Positions 46,782-61,496 of a stretch of 64,000 nt of DNA are shown piece by piece (the first letter of the stretch is position 1; each line of letters begins with the position of its first letter). The position numbers were made by a program, and so were the translations under genes. This stretch comes from Trichosphaerium sp. ATCC 40318 (Eukaryota > Discosea > Flabellinia > Trichosidae), in contig JALMLS010000573.1 of assembly GCA_038496445.1 (NCBI GenBank), forward strand, positions 124,001 through 188,000, given 5' to 3'. The notes under the pieces were generated by a model. That model had not been told where the DNA came from, did not search any database, and saw only the letters and a program-made list of their open reading frames with translations.

Positions 46782-49700
46782 TCAAGCAAATGCTATAAGT
46801 TCTGTTGGCTTGTTTGATACTTTTGTTCTCTTAAACTTTTTACTAAGGTACTGCGCTGCTTTGACGTCACCTGAAGAATAACAAGCTTAGAAATACAGCC
46901 ATATATATATATGAATTCTAGTAGATAAAGTACATGTCAACGTACCACAATAAACAAGAACAGGAATTTTCTTCCAAAGTTTGTTACTTCTCAATTTTTT
47001 TAAAAGATTATCAGCAGCGAGTTCTTCACCATCTCCAGAACGATATCTATTTGTTACTACACGAAACTTACTACCACAGAATCCAGAGTACTTCCTGAGC
47101 CATGCGAAAAGTTCATTGGAAGATGTCATTTGTACGACCTTAAATGAGTGAGAAAAAACTGAGAAAAAATAATAATGTGTTAGCAATCACGTTTCGGTAA
47201 AATGGTTCATTTCAACGAATATACTGCCTCTCTCGTAGATAAGCGAGTATATAAAAAGGTCAAGAAATAGTCCGTTTTATACGAGACCAAACATTTCGCT
47301 TTACCTTAACTTTTTTTGGTAACTTCTCAAGCATTGATATTGTCATTGTATTCTCATCTGATGTTTTATCATTAACCCATACTAAAATACTCTTTGCATC
47401 GCGACAATCAAGACCGAATTCTACCAAGTCAGTTGTATCTGTACGTTTATAATAAACAAGATAGCGAGGAAGTATCTAGAGACCAAAACAGTAAGACACA
47501 CTACTCAACAAAAAGCAGCCTACCTGATTTTTAGAGAACACTACAATCTCATCAGCTTCCGGTGTATCTGTAGGATCACAAGGATAATACACAGTATTAT
47601 TTCCCTTGCGTTTTACAACAGCATAATGCGAGTCATATCCAGGCTATAAAAGAGAACAGAAAGTCAATAAAAACAACTTACTCAGATGGTTGTACCTTGC
47701 ATGGCTTTCCCAGTAAAGTATTTTTGATACCAATACCTGGTTGCTCAGTAACTGGGTAAGCTTTACCCATCATCACCCATGAGATAAGCATACATTGCTC
47801 ACCGGTATCTTCTTTAAGACCAGCATACACAGAACCTGTTGAAGAAAAGTTAAATTTTCCACAATATTATTGGACCAGTTCACGTGCCATATTTAGGATA
47901 CTGAGTAAAGTATATACCCTTTCCTTAAATTAAATTATCAGTACTATATATCAAATACTGGGGAGGACGCAAAGTAAATATGTACCGAAGTATCCTGGAT
48001 CTGTCTGTTTTTTCTTCTTTTTTTCTAATTCCTCAGGTTCTAAAAAATTGTTCTTTGCAATTTGAAAGCTCACTTCCTGTCAATTTGTAAGACTTATCAA
48101 TGCTCTTCTTTACTATTATATTCTTACCTCTGATGTTCCGTGAAAACCAGCAATGAGATTTATACCTTCATTACCAGATACGCGCATTACATAGTTTTGC
48201 AAGTGCCACATTATCCTAAAACGTTTGGTTAAACATTTACAGCTTTATCTCTTCTATAATACTCACCACTCTTTGTGTTCCTTGTCACCTACTAACTTGT
48301 TAGACGTTACTTGAGTAGTATGCTCAATACCTTTATTATTTTCTATTTTAGATTTTGTCCGTTTTATAGTCCTCTCAACTAGCCCATCATAAAATATTCG
48401 AAAGTTATTCTCTAACTTTTCATTATCAAAGAATACAATCTTCGATAATGTGAAGAACGACTGCTTGTTAACACCCATGAACTTATAGAACATATTTCTA
48501 GCTCTAATATATTCCTTGCAACGTTCCTAGGGTCGCATACGGTAAGAAAAAGCAGTAAAAAAAATAGGAAAAAAGATTACCGGATGAGTTTCGTTACTAG
48601 CTAATGTTGTGTATCTCAATCCTTCTTTTTTAATCCATTTACCTTGATTAAAGAAAGACACACCAGATATACTACTCCATAGATCTTTTTTTACATTTTT
48701 GATAACAGGATGCCCTCTATCTAAGTGTGCTGCAACAACTTTACTGCCTAGTAATAGGTTAGAAGAACAAAGGAACATGATGAAGAGTTATTACCTGTTT
48801 GTTGACTAACATATGGTATTGGCGGATGTTTAACAAAGTATCCACTTTGAACAGCAACTGGACATTGCGGTTCAATATGTGGCATCAGATTAGATAAGAA
48901 GGGATTAAGGCATTCCTACAAATAAGAAGGTTTATAAAACTACAACTTACTGTTAACTCTGTTTGGTACCTGCCAAAGATGTGGTGCTTTACCACGTATA
49001 ACAACTTTAAGCACTTCTGATTCATAGTACAATACAATAGTATTGTCATAGAAATCCTTCAATATTACAGAGTTGCAGAAGAGTTTATACCGGACATTGT
49101 GATAACCTTGCAAAAGTTAGTATGACTTAAATAAAAGACATCTTGGATTGTTAAGGCACTTTAACACATCACATTGACGTACATCTTAGTTGTACTTGTA
49201 GGTCAGTGAAACTATCGGATGAAAGAAGCTTTGCGGTTATACAAAACGCAAGAAACTTTGGTTCATCTCCTAGTACAACTAAGCCTTCTTCTAGATCCTT
49301 AAATACAAGGTTAAGAAAATAACAAGAAAAAATTTAAAAGTCTTACTGGTTTTCCATTTTTATCAGGATACACTTGTTGTACTTTGTCTGAAGATACTGC
49401 ATTATTATCAATGCCCCTAAGACGTAGCAAATCCCAAACTTCGTTATTGCGCCTCATTACATACGTCACTGTATCATCGCCTCTAGTATCTTCAACGATA
49501 GTCTTTGAATGTGTATCATTCTTTAGAGACGGAAAATAAAGCATATCAGCCTTTGGTCTCAGAGACAGGATGATGTATCCTTTACATCCATAATGCATCT
49601 ATTACAAAAACATTTAACAACGCACGTGTATATTACTATCTACTACCTGTTCAGCCTCGTTAAGTCTGAAACAAAACTTCATAGCAACAAGAAAGCTCAT

Positions 49701-52467
49701 GATTTGAAATACACTTTTAGGACTCAGAACACCACAAAACAGCTTTGAAAGTCTATCTTGAGCTTCCTTTTCTGTAATTACTGCTGATACTTGTCTTGAT
49801 CGGCTATCATTCAATAATCTTTTTATGTGCTCTTGTGGGCCAACAAAAGCGCTCATTACTTTTGATAGTATCATAGTATCAACGCACACAGTAAGTGATT
49901 GCTATGAAAACAATAAGAAGTTAGAGATCTTCATTTTGTTACCTTGTCAAACATAATGTCACCAATAGAATGTAAGTAATCTACTCCAGCTGCAATTTCT
50001 ACAGGCACAATAAGATTATTACAACGAGAGTGCGCAAAGCTCACAACGGTCGATCTACAAGAAAAAGTCACTGAATGAGCAGTTTAGTAAGTTGTTTAAA
50101 CAAAATATGGCAGCCTTCAAGTAGGTCCAACTATGTTCCGTTATTGCCAAAGGTATTCTGTAGCATACAGTTGAATAATTGAGAAAGCATGACGTACAAT
50201 GACACGAAATTGTCTATAGGTTTTGAAGTACTATCATTGCGAAGACGATGTTTCATTTTTGCTAACATTTGGCGTATTTCTAAATAAACGCCTGGAACTT
50301 CAGCAAAATATTTCTTAAGCCGCTTCGCTTCAGATGCTAGAGCCTCCTCTACAACTGATACGTTCTTGCCTACAACTAAATATTAAATATCTTAAACGAA
50401 GGCAGTGATATGGCATATCGTTTATGCTAAACCACGTGTTGACGTTTTTCGGAAAAAAAAAATAGAGGTGACATTTTGCCACGTGTTTAACGTAAATGAC
50501 TGACAAAGAGTCCTTCTTCTCACGCACCAAGGCAAGAACCAAAGCACAAAGACCCATATGGGAAATACTCGTATAGAACTTTCTTTAGGGATTCTTCTGT
50601 TTGTAGTAGATCACCTGAAAGAACGTCCAGTTTTGAACCCACAGCAATGACAGAATATGAGTTCTTGTTTTGCTGGTATAGCACTTTCTGTAATGTCTTA
50701 CACCAGTGCTCTATATGCTCACATTGTTCTTCAATAGGTAAGGAGGTATCAATCTGTAAAATAGACATAAGCTTTGGTATGAAGAAAAAAATAAGAACGT
50801 ACAACAATTAGGTAAATGGAAAGGCGTTTTGAAAAAAAATACTTGTGAACCGCCATGTATTCCATCTGCCCTGCAAAATCAACAACATTGAAAGATATAC
50901 CACCTATCCTATAACATGTATTGAATAAGTTGGTTTCTTTGTAAGTAAGAGCGTGCCTCAAAGTTGTCGTATCAAAACCGATTGTTGATGGAACATTATC
51001 GTTTTTTGTGCCGGATAGCATATTCACCAAAGTAGTTTTACCTTAAAGCCAATTAAGTACATGCATTGGCTATAACGAGTGATACCTGATCCTCCGTGTC
51101 CTAGTACTAATAATTTTGCTGAATTTCCTTTCACAAACCGATGTGGAGGTAACAGGTTGCCAATTCCCATTTTCGAAGGATTTTCTTTGTCTGCAAAGAA
51201 ATGACCAATATGTGCTATCAACCCTTCAATAGAAGAATCTTTTGTACAGTCAACTGGTAGTACTCCAGCTGCTAGCCAACGTCCATAACTAGTAGCTAAA
51301 GTAGGTAGTCAGTATGACCTTCAAATATCTTTGAGTCGTACCTTGCAGAAGAGGAAGAACGGCGTTCTTATCATGTATAATATAAACTTTAGGTTTTGTA
51401 GCTAACTTAGATAAAATAGTTGATACTAGGCCAAACTTCCACTCTCTTCTGTGAACTGTTGTTAATATAACATCATACCCACTAAAATCAATGCTTGTTT
51501 GCATATTTAGCAATTGGCTAAACTTGAAGACCTCTTTGACTCCCAACGATTTGTATAGTTGTTTACAATATTCATAAGTTTCTACAATCGCAACGATTTT
51601 GTTTTGTCTCGTGTTGCTGTATGTGTCCTCGAAATCCTCTATGGGTTCACCTCTAATTAAACCAGTATCTCCTTCTATAATACCGCTTGCATCACCGGCA
51701 ATATTAGAAGGTAGCAATGCGGTGAATTTCGCTGTAGATCTCACTTTTAAGATTTTAAGACCAAGACTTTTCACTATCTCTTGCCCTGACTACCATAGTA
51801 ATTAACCACTATTAACCTTTACTGAATTTTTGGTTTCCAAACAATACTGTTTATGTATAATTGTTTGATTGACTAACACATTGACGTACAGTGATGCAAT
51901 GATATTTGCACAGAAAAACAAAAAAAATTGAATTTCAGCTTAAAAACTGGCAAACAAAATAAAGGATCACGTACAGTCCAATTATCCTCAAAAGAAAAAA
52001 TGTTTGCTGCATATGTATGTGCCAAGTCTTCGCTCTCTGCTCTACTAATGACACTATCATCTTTTCTATTAAGTTCAATAATGTACTAAATTTTCTAAGT
52101 GAGTGTTCGTGTCACGTGTTCAAAAAAAAAACAGCGATGCGCTCTTTTTTAGCGTACAATTAGTGGATAATTAGCTTTTGATACACCTTGTACAATCCCT
52201 ATATACTCTAGTTTCTTCCTAGCGAATGCGAAAGAGTCTTCATCATTCGATTGAAATAAAATGATAAAACCTTCGCTATTTCGGCTAGTACTTACGTTAA
52301 CGACGCGGTAAAGAATTAAAACAGTAAAATAAGACCGTAACTTACATTGCACTAACGTTTGATTGCTTTAGCTGTTCTATTTGTTTCGGTTTAGCTGACA
52401 TAAGGTGTAATTGAGTACAACACAGCTCAATCGTTCTCTCGGTTCCTTTCCTATCTCTGAAAAGCAT
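46782..52467 (-). CDS. Roc-COR GTPase fused to a PARP catalytic domain
   Basis: A gene of roughly 1,250-1,300 codons in about 28 exons; the start is MLFRDRKGTERTIEL. N-terminal part (51289-52467): unknown, including NKIVAIVETYEYCKQLYKSL and ILTTVHRREWKFGL, perhaps a receiver- or TIR-like alpha/beta fold. Roc GTPase: P-loop GHGGSGKTTLVNMLSG, DFAGQMEY (G3) and VGSKLD (G4), about 50520-51221. COR: YLHSIGDIMF, MSFLVAMKFCFRLNEAEQ and GYIILSLRP (about 49311-50050). After a linker (48300-49300) the PARP fold shows HGTSEVSF (His), DPGYFG + KGIYFT (Tyr, partly in a 36-nt exon at 47888-47923), GKPCKPGYDSHYAVV and ADEIVVF (Glu). A C-terminal domain (46782-47460; KSILVWVNDKT, FRVVTNRYRSGDG, KKIPVLVYCG) is of unknown type. 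Roco proteins are dimeric GTP switches; here they may gate ADP-ribosylation (inference). One intron (47836-47887) has a GC donor. Confidence 0.87.
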
Positions 52468-52779
52468 TTTTTTACCCTTTAAACGTAATTAAAGAAAGTT
52501 TGACAAATTATTTAGCATTGTATGTATTATACGCACAACATCTAGTACAAATACGTTAGAAGTAGTTCTTAATGCGTAAACGCACCCTGTATGAAATTAT
52601 TATCGTCACTTCCGAAAATAAACACACGAAGTGTTCTCTTTCCCGCCATTTGGGATACCTTTACAAAGGCTACGCTGTAGGAACTCTGATAAGCACTATT
52701 GCAACAGTCAAGTGCAGTCACGCGTTTGTTGAACGTTGTAAAACTAAAAATGATTTTTATTTGAAGAAATAATTGACTT

Positions 52780-54312
<1,533 letters not shown>

Positions 54313-54415
54313 TGCGAGCTTCTCTTGAACAGTAGAATCTGTTTTTTTCCGTTCGTCAGAACACGCACTTAATCGCAGTATCTGTTTAAGTGTTAAACAC
54401 AATTTGATAGGCAAC
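54313..54415. promoter_or_regulatory. 103-bp shared promoter of spermidine synthase and nitrilase genes
   Basis: The start codons of the two divergent genes are only 103 bp apart, so the two promoters must share this DNA. No specific operator was recognised. Confidence 0.4.
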
Positions 54416-55183
54416 ATGGCCCAATTTCATGTGGCTAGCGTGAGTCTTGTTAGAGACATGAATAAGCCGTTTTCTGCATTTACAACAGAATTGCAAAAAG
54501 AGATGGATTTATGGCCAAATACTGTAGCTCTTGCCGTTTTTCCGGAATATTGCTGGCGATTGTCAACTTATGATGAGGTTTTGTGCTATTTAAAGCAACT
54601 TCAGTCTAAAATGCGTTCAGACCTTGTAATAGTATTTGGTACGCTTGAGTTTGTATTAAATGGTAGATTTACGAACAATGCGATACTTGTTGATAGCAAA
54701 CAAATAAGATACATTCCAAAAACACGTATTCTAGAAGGTGAAGTAAAACAAGGACTAAAACGAGGTGAAAATCCAGGTGTAATCACTTATGAAAAGTTCA
54801 AACTTGGTATTCTGGTATGCGCTGATCTATGGGACCAAAGCCTTGTTCACAAGTTAACAAAGGATCAAGGAGCAGATATACTAGCTGTACCAGCATGGAC
54901 AGCAACTAGACAAGGTAATAGAGAAGTTGCAAGGCTTGATTGGTTCTCTCTTGCAAGGACAAGAAGTTTAGAGTATGGTGTTGTTGTAGTTGTCTCAGAT
55001 CACGTGATAAACAGACCAACAACTGATGTAGCTAACGCTACTGTTATATTTGATCCTGCTCATAGAAAAAAGTTATTTCCTAAAGAAGAGTTTATTGTAC
55101 GTGATATTGAAGAAATAAACTTAGAAAAAACGAAATCCTGTAGGGAGAGATGGATTAAAAAAGGATTGGGTGTACTAAAGTAA
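54416..55183 (+). CDS. carbon-nitrogen hydrolase (nitrilase superfamily)
   Basis: Intronless gene of 255 codons. The Glu-Lys-Cys catalytic triad is visible in FPEYCW (Glu), IRYIPKTRILEGE (Lys) and GILVCADLWDQ (Cys), with the following conserved AVPAWT and LARTRSLEYGV segments of the fold. Members hydrolyse amides or nitriles; the substrate cannot be told from these motifs. The residues after the Cys (ADLWDQ) are not those of N-carbamoylputrescine amidase (usually CWDQWFPE), so a polyamine role suggested by the neighbouring spermidine synthase is only a possibility. A CACGTG lies inside the frame at about 54998. It appears intact. Confidence 0.88.
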   Translation: MAQFHVASVSLVRDMNKPFSAFTTELQKEMDLWPNTVALAVFPEYCWRLSTYDEVLCYLKQLQSKMRSDLVIVFGTLEFVLNGRFTNNAILVDSKQIRYIPKTRILEGEVKQGLKRGENPGVITYEKFKLGILVCADLWDQSLVHKLTKDQGADILAVPAWTATRQGNREVARLDWFSLARTRSLEYGVVVVVSDHVINRPTTDVANATVIFDPAHRKKLFPKEEFIVRDIEEINLEKTKSCRERWIKKGLGVLK

Positions 55184-55977
55184 GATGCAAACAAGTGAAA
55201 TGGCACTATGTTGCGATGAATTATTAGACAAAGAATAAAGCAGTTGGAATTCAATATCAGCCTTGAAGCATTGTGAGCTGTGGTTAGCGGTTTACAGTTT
55301 GTTCCAAAAATAAAGGAAATAGTAATAATTTTGTGGTTGCTAAGAATTCTTTTTAGCATAACATGCAAGAAAAGGAAAAAGACAGCACGATATTGAACAC
55401 TAGCTGCTAGGTTCTATCGAAACCGGTGTAACATTAGTGAGTGTTGCTGGAAGAAGTGCAGAACTGTATTAACAGACAATTTGTGCAGATACGGCAGTAT
55501 CTATTTAGCGATCCTTTTGAGACAGTTTTTATAAATCCGAAAATTATGAGAAAAAAAGAAGGCACAAGCATAAATAAGCAATTGAAGTGTAGAAAAATAC
55601 AGCATCTCAGGCGAGTAAGACCGTCTCAAAGATTCCGTAAGTCCAGTAAATACCAAAAATCCGTTCCTTTTTTGTAAACTGTCTCAAAACCCCAGAGCCG
55701 AAAAGCTAACCTCACGATGCTACAACCCAACCTCTTAACAGGAGTCTCTTTGATATCTAATCTGATTAATTCCAACATCTTTGGTATTTAGCACTACTTA
55801 AATACCCGAACCTTTTAAACCACTCCACTCCTACAGCCTACGCGCAAATTTCCCGTAGAAACACTTTTGCGCTTGTTTGTACCAAACTTGCCTTAATGTA
55901 CCTAGTTCGGGTATTGCAGCTGGGAATAACAACGCATGGTAAAGGGAGAGCGATATTAACGACTAAATAGTGAAGTG
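55184..55977. other. intergenic, no gene recognised
   Basis: A 78-codon frame at 55441-55677 is basic but starts at a non-ATG codon and has no recognisable features. No repeat was seen. Confidence 0.4.
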
Positions 55978-56590
55978 ATGATGAAAGCAACACTAGATTA
56001 CATTGTAAAATCAACTAATTATCTAGTTGGTCTTTGTACGTTGTTTATATCTACTGGCGAGCGTTTGGTGGTTTTTTTAAAAGGAAATGGTGCCAACAAA
56101 CGTGACAGGGCCTTTTGGCCCAGCATAATGCTTAACGGCACCTTTGGTGACCGCACAGCGTAACAGTGTATGCATACGTTTTTAACTTTATCCAGCATCC
56201 CACGAACGAGCCTATTTACGCGCAGCAGAGAACAACCACCTCTCGGACCTTAAACTTGTCTTAGAAAACAACCCAGAGTTGAAAATTGATTGCGTGGATG
56301 AAGATAACCGCACTGCGCTATACTACGCATGTAAACACGGTACAACAGCATTCTAGACTGGAATTGTAGCAAAACCGCTTTTTTCCCTTGCACGCATTCT
56401 AAGCATGCAAAGCATGCAACTAATTGCGTTATTAAATACTCTAACTATCCCTAAACCCTGTTAAGGCAACGATGACATGGTTTTGTTTCTTATGAGCAAA
56501 GGAGCTGATTTAGGAAATTACATTAAGTTAGCTGAAGAGCGTGGGCATTACAAGTGCGAAAAAGAGCATAAAGAGTCCAAAAATAACTAA
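55978..56590 (+). CDS. small ankyrin-repeat protein
   Basis: Three exons joined by two phase-1 introns. Exon 1 (MMKATLDYIVKSTNYLVGL...) is weakly hydrophobic. Exon 2 reads SHERAYLRAAENNHLSDLK, LVLENNPELKIDCVDEDNR and TALYYACKHG. Exon 3 reads GNDDMVLFLMSKGADLGNYI and ends in a charged tail (EKEHKESKNN). Two or three ankyrin repeats are visible. They are not closely related to the repeats of the ankyrin-PARP array. Function is unknown, and the first exon is the least certain. Confidence 0.6.
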
Positions 56591-56682
56591 CCGGAATTTC
56601 TGCAATCAAAAGTGTTTACAGAATTCTTCGTGATCATTTAGACGCCGTTGAGAGGGAAAGATCTATAAAAGCAAAAAAGAAA

Positions 56683-59600
56683 ATGAGTCTACGAATAGCA
56701 CGTTCTGCTAGCCCACGTGATAAGACTAAAACAAGACCGAGGGAAACAAGTACAGGTAAATTTCGGTTAAATATTTACATTCAACGGCTTTTTTGGAAGA
56801 TAAAAAGCGCTGTTCAGTTTTCGATTTTGGGCTTAATTTGTATCTGTTTAGCGTATTATTATGATGTAGAACGTGTAAAAAATGCAAATGCTCATGTACA
56901 GATGAAGTATGGTACATTGAGAGACTAATACTAAAAAATCGAATCTTATTTTTTGATATAGCTAAACGGCTAAAGCAAGCTGGATGGTGAGTGCCAAGAA
57001 ACAAAATCAAACAAATATTTGTTGTCTGTAATGAGTGTTAATATGTTTAGGAAACCTAATCTACCTGTAATTTTAATACCCGGACTAATGTCCACAATAC
57101 TACGTGTGCGTACTTGCTTCTCTTTTTTTTCTTTTTTGATTGTTACTTTCTTTTTTCTTTCTTTATTCTTATGTACTTTTAAAGGATACAGAAAAGTCTT
57201 CACTATTTCATAGAAAGGGAAGACGTGTTTGGGTATCTGTTGGAGCTATGTTGTTTGATTTAATGGAAAAGTCAACAACTATTTCGAGCGATAAAACAAA
57301 ATCAATCGATCAAGGTCTTCTTGATAGAGCTCTTCAATTACACAAGCCTGTCATTACTGCAGGAGTAAGCTATAATTTTTAATACTTTATACTTGAGTAT
57401 AATTTTAACTAATAATTTATAAAATAGGCTAATTGCGAAGATACAGTTGAAGAAGAAGTACGAAAACATCAAACTTAGTTATATTTTTTTCCATTTTTTT
57501 TTCCTTTCGCAGTTTATAACTCATTAAGGGCTGCAGCCTACCGTAATTTATATAAACATACACCATAACTTCATTTTACATTATTTCACATAATTCGTTG
57601 GAAAACATCATCATCTAGATAGACTTGCCCTACAACGAAGCGAAATACTTATTTTTTTTGTAGATAGCTAAATATAAAGAGAGTACACAGTTCGAGGTCG
57701 ATCAAAAAAAAGACGGGTTTGACAGAAAAGAATGGATTGGTGCTCTTAGGCTCCATGGAATTGAATGTAAAGATCCAAATGGTATTAGAACACGTCCACA
57801 GAGTGGTCACGAGGGTTGTGCTTGCTTGGATCCAAGTTTACCAAAATCAACATATGTAAGTATGTGCCTTCTTTTCTTTCTCTAAGTGGTTCTTTTTTAA
57901 GGTAATGATGTATATTATTAAAGCCTTGCTTGCTGTTGGTTACACAGAGTCAAACTTTGCCAGTATGACAGTACGTCTGTCTTTCAATTGAAAGTTTCTT
58001 TTTGAACTGTTGGTTTTTTTTCTTTTCTTCTACATTTTGTTCTATGGTTCTACAATGAATCAGATTTATTTACAAATAAAAGCCCAAAAACAATTCATTT
58101 CAACGCTTTGATTATTCCACTAGCAATTGTGTCCTTTTCTGTTTAGAGTCAATAAGAGAAAAATTTTTGTACCGACCAACTTTCATGCTTCTTGATGCTA
58201 ATAATGAAATCTAGTATGACTGGCGTCTATCTGCAATGCAACTAGAAGATAGAGATAAATATTTTACATGTGTTAAAGAGAGGGTAGAAGACTTTCATAA
58301 GAAGAATCATAAAAAAGTTGTCGTAATCACCCATTCTATGGGTTGTATTGTTTTTAAGATATTTCTCGATCACATGAGATACAGTGCAGGACAAGATTGG
58401 ATTAATAAACACATACATACGTATGTAGCCATGGGTGGTCCTTTTCAAGGTAGTGCAAAAGGATTGAGAGTAACAGTGCGTGCGTTTTGCTTTCTTCTTT
58501 TTTTCTTAGTGTGACAAAAATGCAACAAACAAAGTTTCTTGTTTTAATGAAACATGCACTATTTTTATGCGCTGACTACTTATTCTTGTGCTCTACTAAT
58601 CTCGTTTTTAGGTAGATGGCGGCGAACTCAGTTTAGGGTTTTTGTTACGCAAGAATGAGTCCAAATTTTTGACACGAAGTTGGAGTAAGCATTCATTGTA
58701 TTTTTTGGCATACTTAATGTTTTTCCTTCTTACAGGTAGTACTGCCAACCTATTACCGACTAGAAAAGATGTAGGAATAGTGGATGGTGAGGAATGTGAT
58801 GCATTTGAAACTGTGAGGTATGCAATTCGCTGAAACTTTACATGATTTTCTCTTTTATTTCATTTTATTTCTTCATTTCTTCATTTCTCACTTTCAATGC
58901 TTTTGTAGAAGACAAAAAGGTGCAGAGTTATGCCTCGAATTTTACAAAAACTGGTACAAGCGATTTGATTACTTATCAATAACTAAGGCACCACCCGTCA
59001 GTACGCACTTTAAAAAATCGTCAAAAAAAAAACCAGACCAAACGTTCCTTTCAGTCATCTATCTTCATGCTGATTATATGTCTTTTTCAGAGCGTTTTGT
59101 TGGTATTTATGGAGTTAATTTGGAGACTGAGATTAGTGCTATTTATAAGTCAATACCTGGAAAGCCTGGTGAGATTACTGTTGATCCTCACGGCATTGCA
59201 AATCTTGCTGAAGGAAATGTTTTGGAAAAGGTAGCGTTCTTTCCTTTTAACTACTACTAGTGGACTGACTAACTGGTTTTTTAAAAGGGTGTTATATACG
59301 AGACACCGCGTACTGAAAGAACAACACATGATGGGGAGAAGGTCATGGTTAGTGGTAAGTACAAGTAAAAAGATGTTTACAAACCTATTTTTATGTTTTT
59401 TCTCATTACTGTTGCAGCATAAGTAACACCCTAATTTCGTTACTTTTGTTGTTAAAAATAATACCAGTTATCTATTTAACATATACTGATATAAGTAATA
59501 GGTGACAGTACTGTTGATTACGAGTCTTTGAGTCATCCTATGACTTGGAAGGGTAAAGTAAAATACTTAAAGATATACGAACTAGAAGAAGTAGCACATC

Positions 59601-59743
59601 GTGACATGCTATCCAAACAGTCTGTTATTGAAATTATAGCACGTACAGTATGTTGGAGGGGTACAAGACATATAGAACGAAATAATGGCTTTGTTAACTT
59701 AAAGTCTGCTGTTAGACAATTGCAACCACATATAACAAAATAA
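56683..59743 (+). CDS. LCAT/PDAT-type acyltransferase, membrane-anchored
   Basis: About 14 exons. A basic N-terminus precedes one membrane span (AVQFSILGLICICLAYYY), giving a type II anchor. The lumenal alpha/beta-hydrolase follows: LPVILIPGLMSTILR (oxyanion/lid strand), RRVWVSVGAMLFDLMEKS, YDWRLSAMQLEDRD, VVVITHSMGCIVFK (nucleophile elbow with Ser), YVAMGGPFQGSAKG, GDSTVDYESL (Asp region) and EEVAHRDMLSKQSVIEII (His). Members transfer acyl groups from phospholipids to sterols (LCAT) or diacylglycerol (PDAT). The N-terminal span and the YDWR, THSMG and GD-TV motifs fit the PDAT-like branch, but the acceptor is not certain. The triad is complete, so it should be active. Confidence 0.88.
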
Positions 59744-59986
59744 AAAAATTTTCCAACATATTTTACACCAAATTTTAACGCCGTCCACCAATGGCTGACA
59801 CAATGTGACCGAAGGTCAGGCTCTTTTCCCAGGATGGTATGAGACTAACCAACCTCAGATGAAATACATGACGGTTGATGGCAAACAAGAAGTGACTGAT
59901 GGGTCAAACAATGTCAAGTTCAGTCCAACTTTTTCCTTGCTGTGTTTTTTTTGCTGAAACCGTTTCGAGTGAAACTACGTTTACAC

Positions 59987-60989
59987 ATGTACAACCACGG
60001 AAATAGCCCATTTAGATGCTCCGAAACTGGGGTTTCTCTTATTAAACTCAAAAAACAAACTTCCGTTAATAAAAGTCCTCAAACGCTTCTTGAATTACCT
60101 AGTGACGTACAAAGGGAGATTTGCAGGCTCGACTTTGCAGTTTTCAATAAATATAATTGTCTCTCTCGTACAGCAGCAATTCGAACACATTACGATGATG
60201 CCTTACAAAAGCATGGCCCATGGGAAGAATATAGAATAAGTACGTAAACCTGTTCGCTCAACTCAGAGTTTTTTCTGCCAAAAAAGTTGCTAATACAGAA
60301 TAGGCCATTTTGATGAAGAGTACTTAAGGATTAAGTGTACTTACCAAAATGGAAAAAGACAAGGCCACTGTATCTCATACCATCTCATTAATGGACAAGA
60401 AGCTGAGACATCGTACTACAAAGATGGTAAGGAACATGGAACAGTATATAGGTACAACGAAGATGGAAGCCAAAGTAGTATAGAAAACTTTAAAAATGGT
60501 ATTCAACATGGCGTACAAAAACACTGGACAAAAGGTAACCTCCATAGCTCAAAGGAATACAAGAATGGAAAGCTTGATGGGTTATCACAGACTTTCTTTG
60601 ATGATGGTCATTTGGATGTATCAGGGTACTTTAAAAAAGGTAAAAGACATGGTGAGAGAAAGATGTGGTATGTTAATATTTGTGGAAGTGATCATCATCA
60701 AATTGAAGTTCATAGTAATTGGAAGAATAATGAAATGCATGGAAGATGTCGTGATTGGCATCCTAATGGTCAATTACTTCAAGATTCTATGATGTACAAA
60801 GGAGAACGTCATGGTATTTGTAAAAGATGGTCTCCAGATGGTACTTTAACTCATCATGCAAAGTTTGTTGATGGCAAAGAGGTTGAGGTTTATACTGATT
60901 TAAATATTCCTTATGTAGACCCAAGAGACACAATGAGACAATTTGGTAATGCTAGATTATTTGGGCTTTTTAACCCTAACCAGAACTGA
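59987..60989 (+). CDS. F-box protein with MORN-variant repeats
   Basis: Two exons (59987-60239 and 60304-60989) give 312 residues with exact frame. The first exon holds an F-box-like segment (TLLELPSDVQREICRLDF). The second is a run of MORN-variant repeats of the antitoxin-like type: YQNGKRQGHCISYH, YYKDGKEHGTVYRYNEDGS, FKNGIQHGVQKHW, YKNGKLDGLSQTFFDDG, FKKGKRHGERKMWY, NNEMHGRCRDWHPNGQ and YKGERHGICKRWSPDGT. The tail (DPRDTMRQFGNARLFGLF) is not repetitive. The decayed locus at 24870-25760 has the same repeat type. It may serve as a ubiquitin-ligase adaptor (inference). Confidence 0.8.
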
Positions 60990-61496
60990 GGGTTTTTTGC
61001 GTTTTCGGGCTGAACACTTCAGTTTCTGAGCACATCATAAACTCATTGTAACGTTACAGTTTACTTACGTACTATAATAAAGATTTCCACATTAATGTAG
61101 ATACACGTGATTCCTTTAGTACAATAGAGAACATATGAAAGAACTAGTTAGGCTAATCTCAATCCAGAAAAAAAATCAAATTAGCCCATTTTTCGACTGT
61201 TTACTGTGGCAGAAACAAGCACGAATATATTTATACTATAATACTAATGACTATCGCCTTTATTCGTAACAGAAGATCATAAACTTAGCCTTTAAAAAAA
61301 GCAAATTGTCAGTTCAACGAATACCAAGCTGAAAATAGAACGTAGATAGCATTTTTACTATGTTGTTTTTCAATAAAACCCATGAAGTATTTCAGAAAAT
61401 CAAAAACGTGAGAATTTTGTAAAAATGAACGTTGAGTTCAACTTTTTTTTTTAAGTGAACTGTCACATTCTCTTCACGTACTCTTTCTATTTTAAA
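60990..61496. other. intergenic
   Basis: About 500 bp with one CACGTG near 61104. It holds the 3' flank of the F-box/MORN gene and the promoter side of the carrier gene. No other feature was recognised. Confidence 0.45.
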
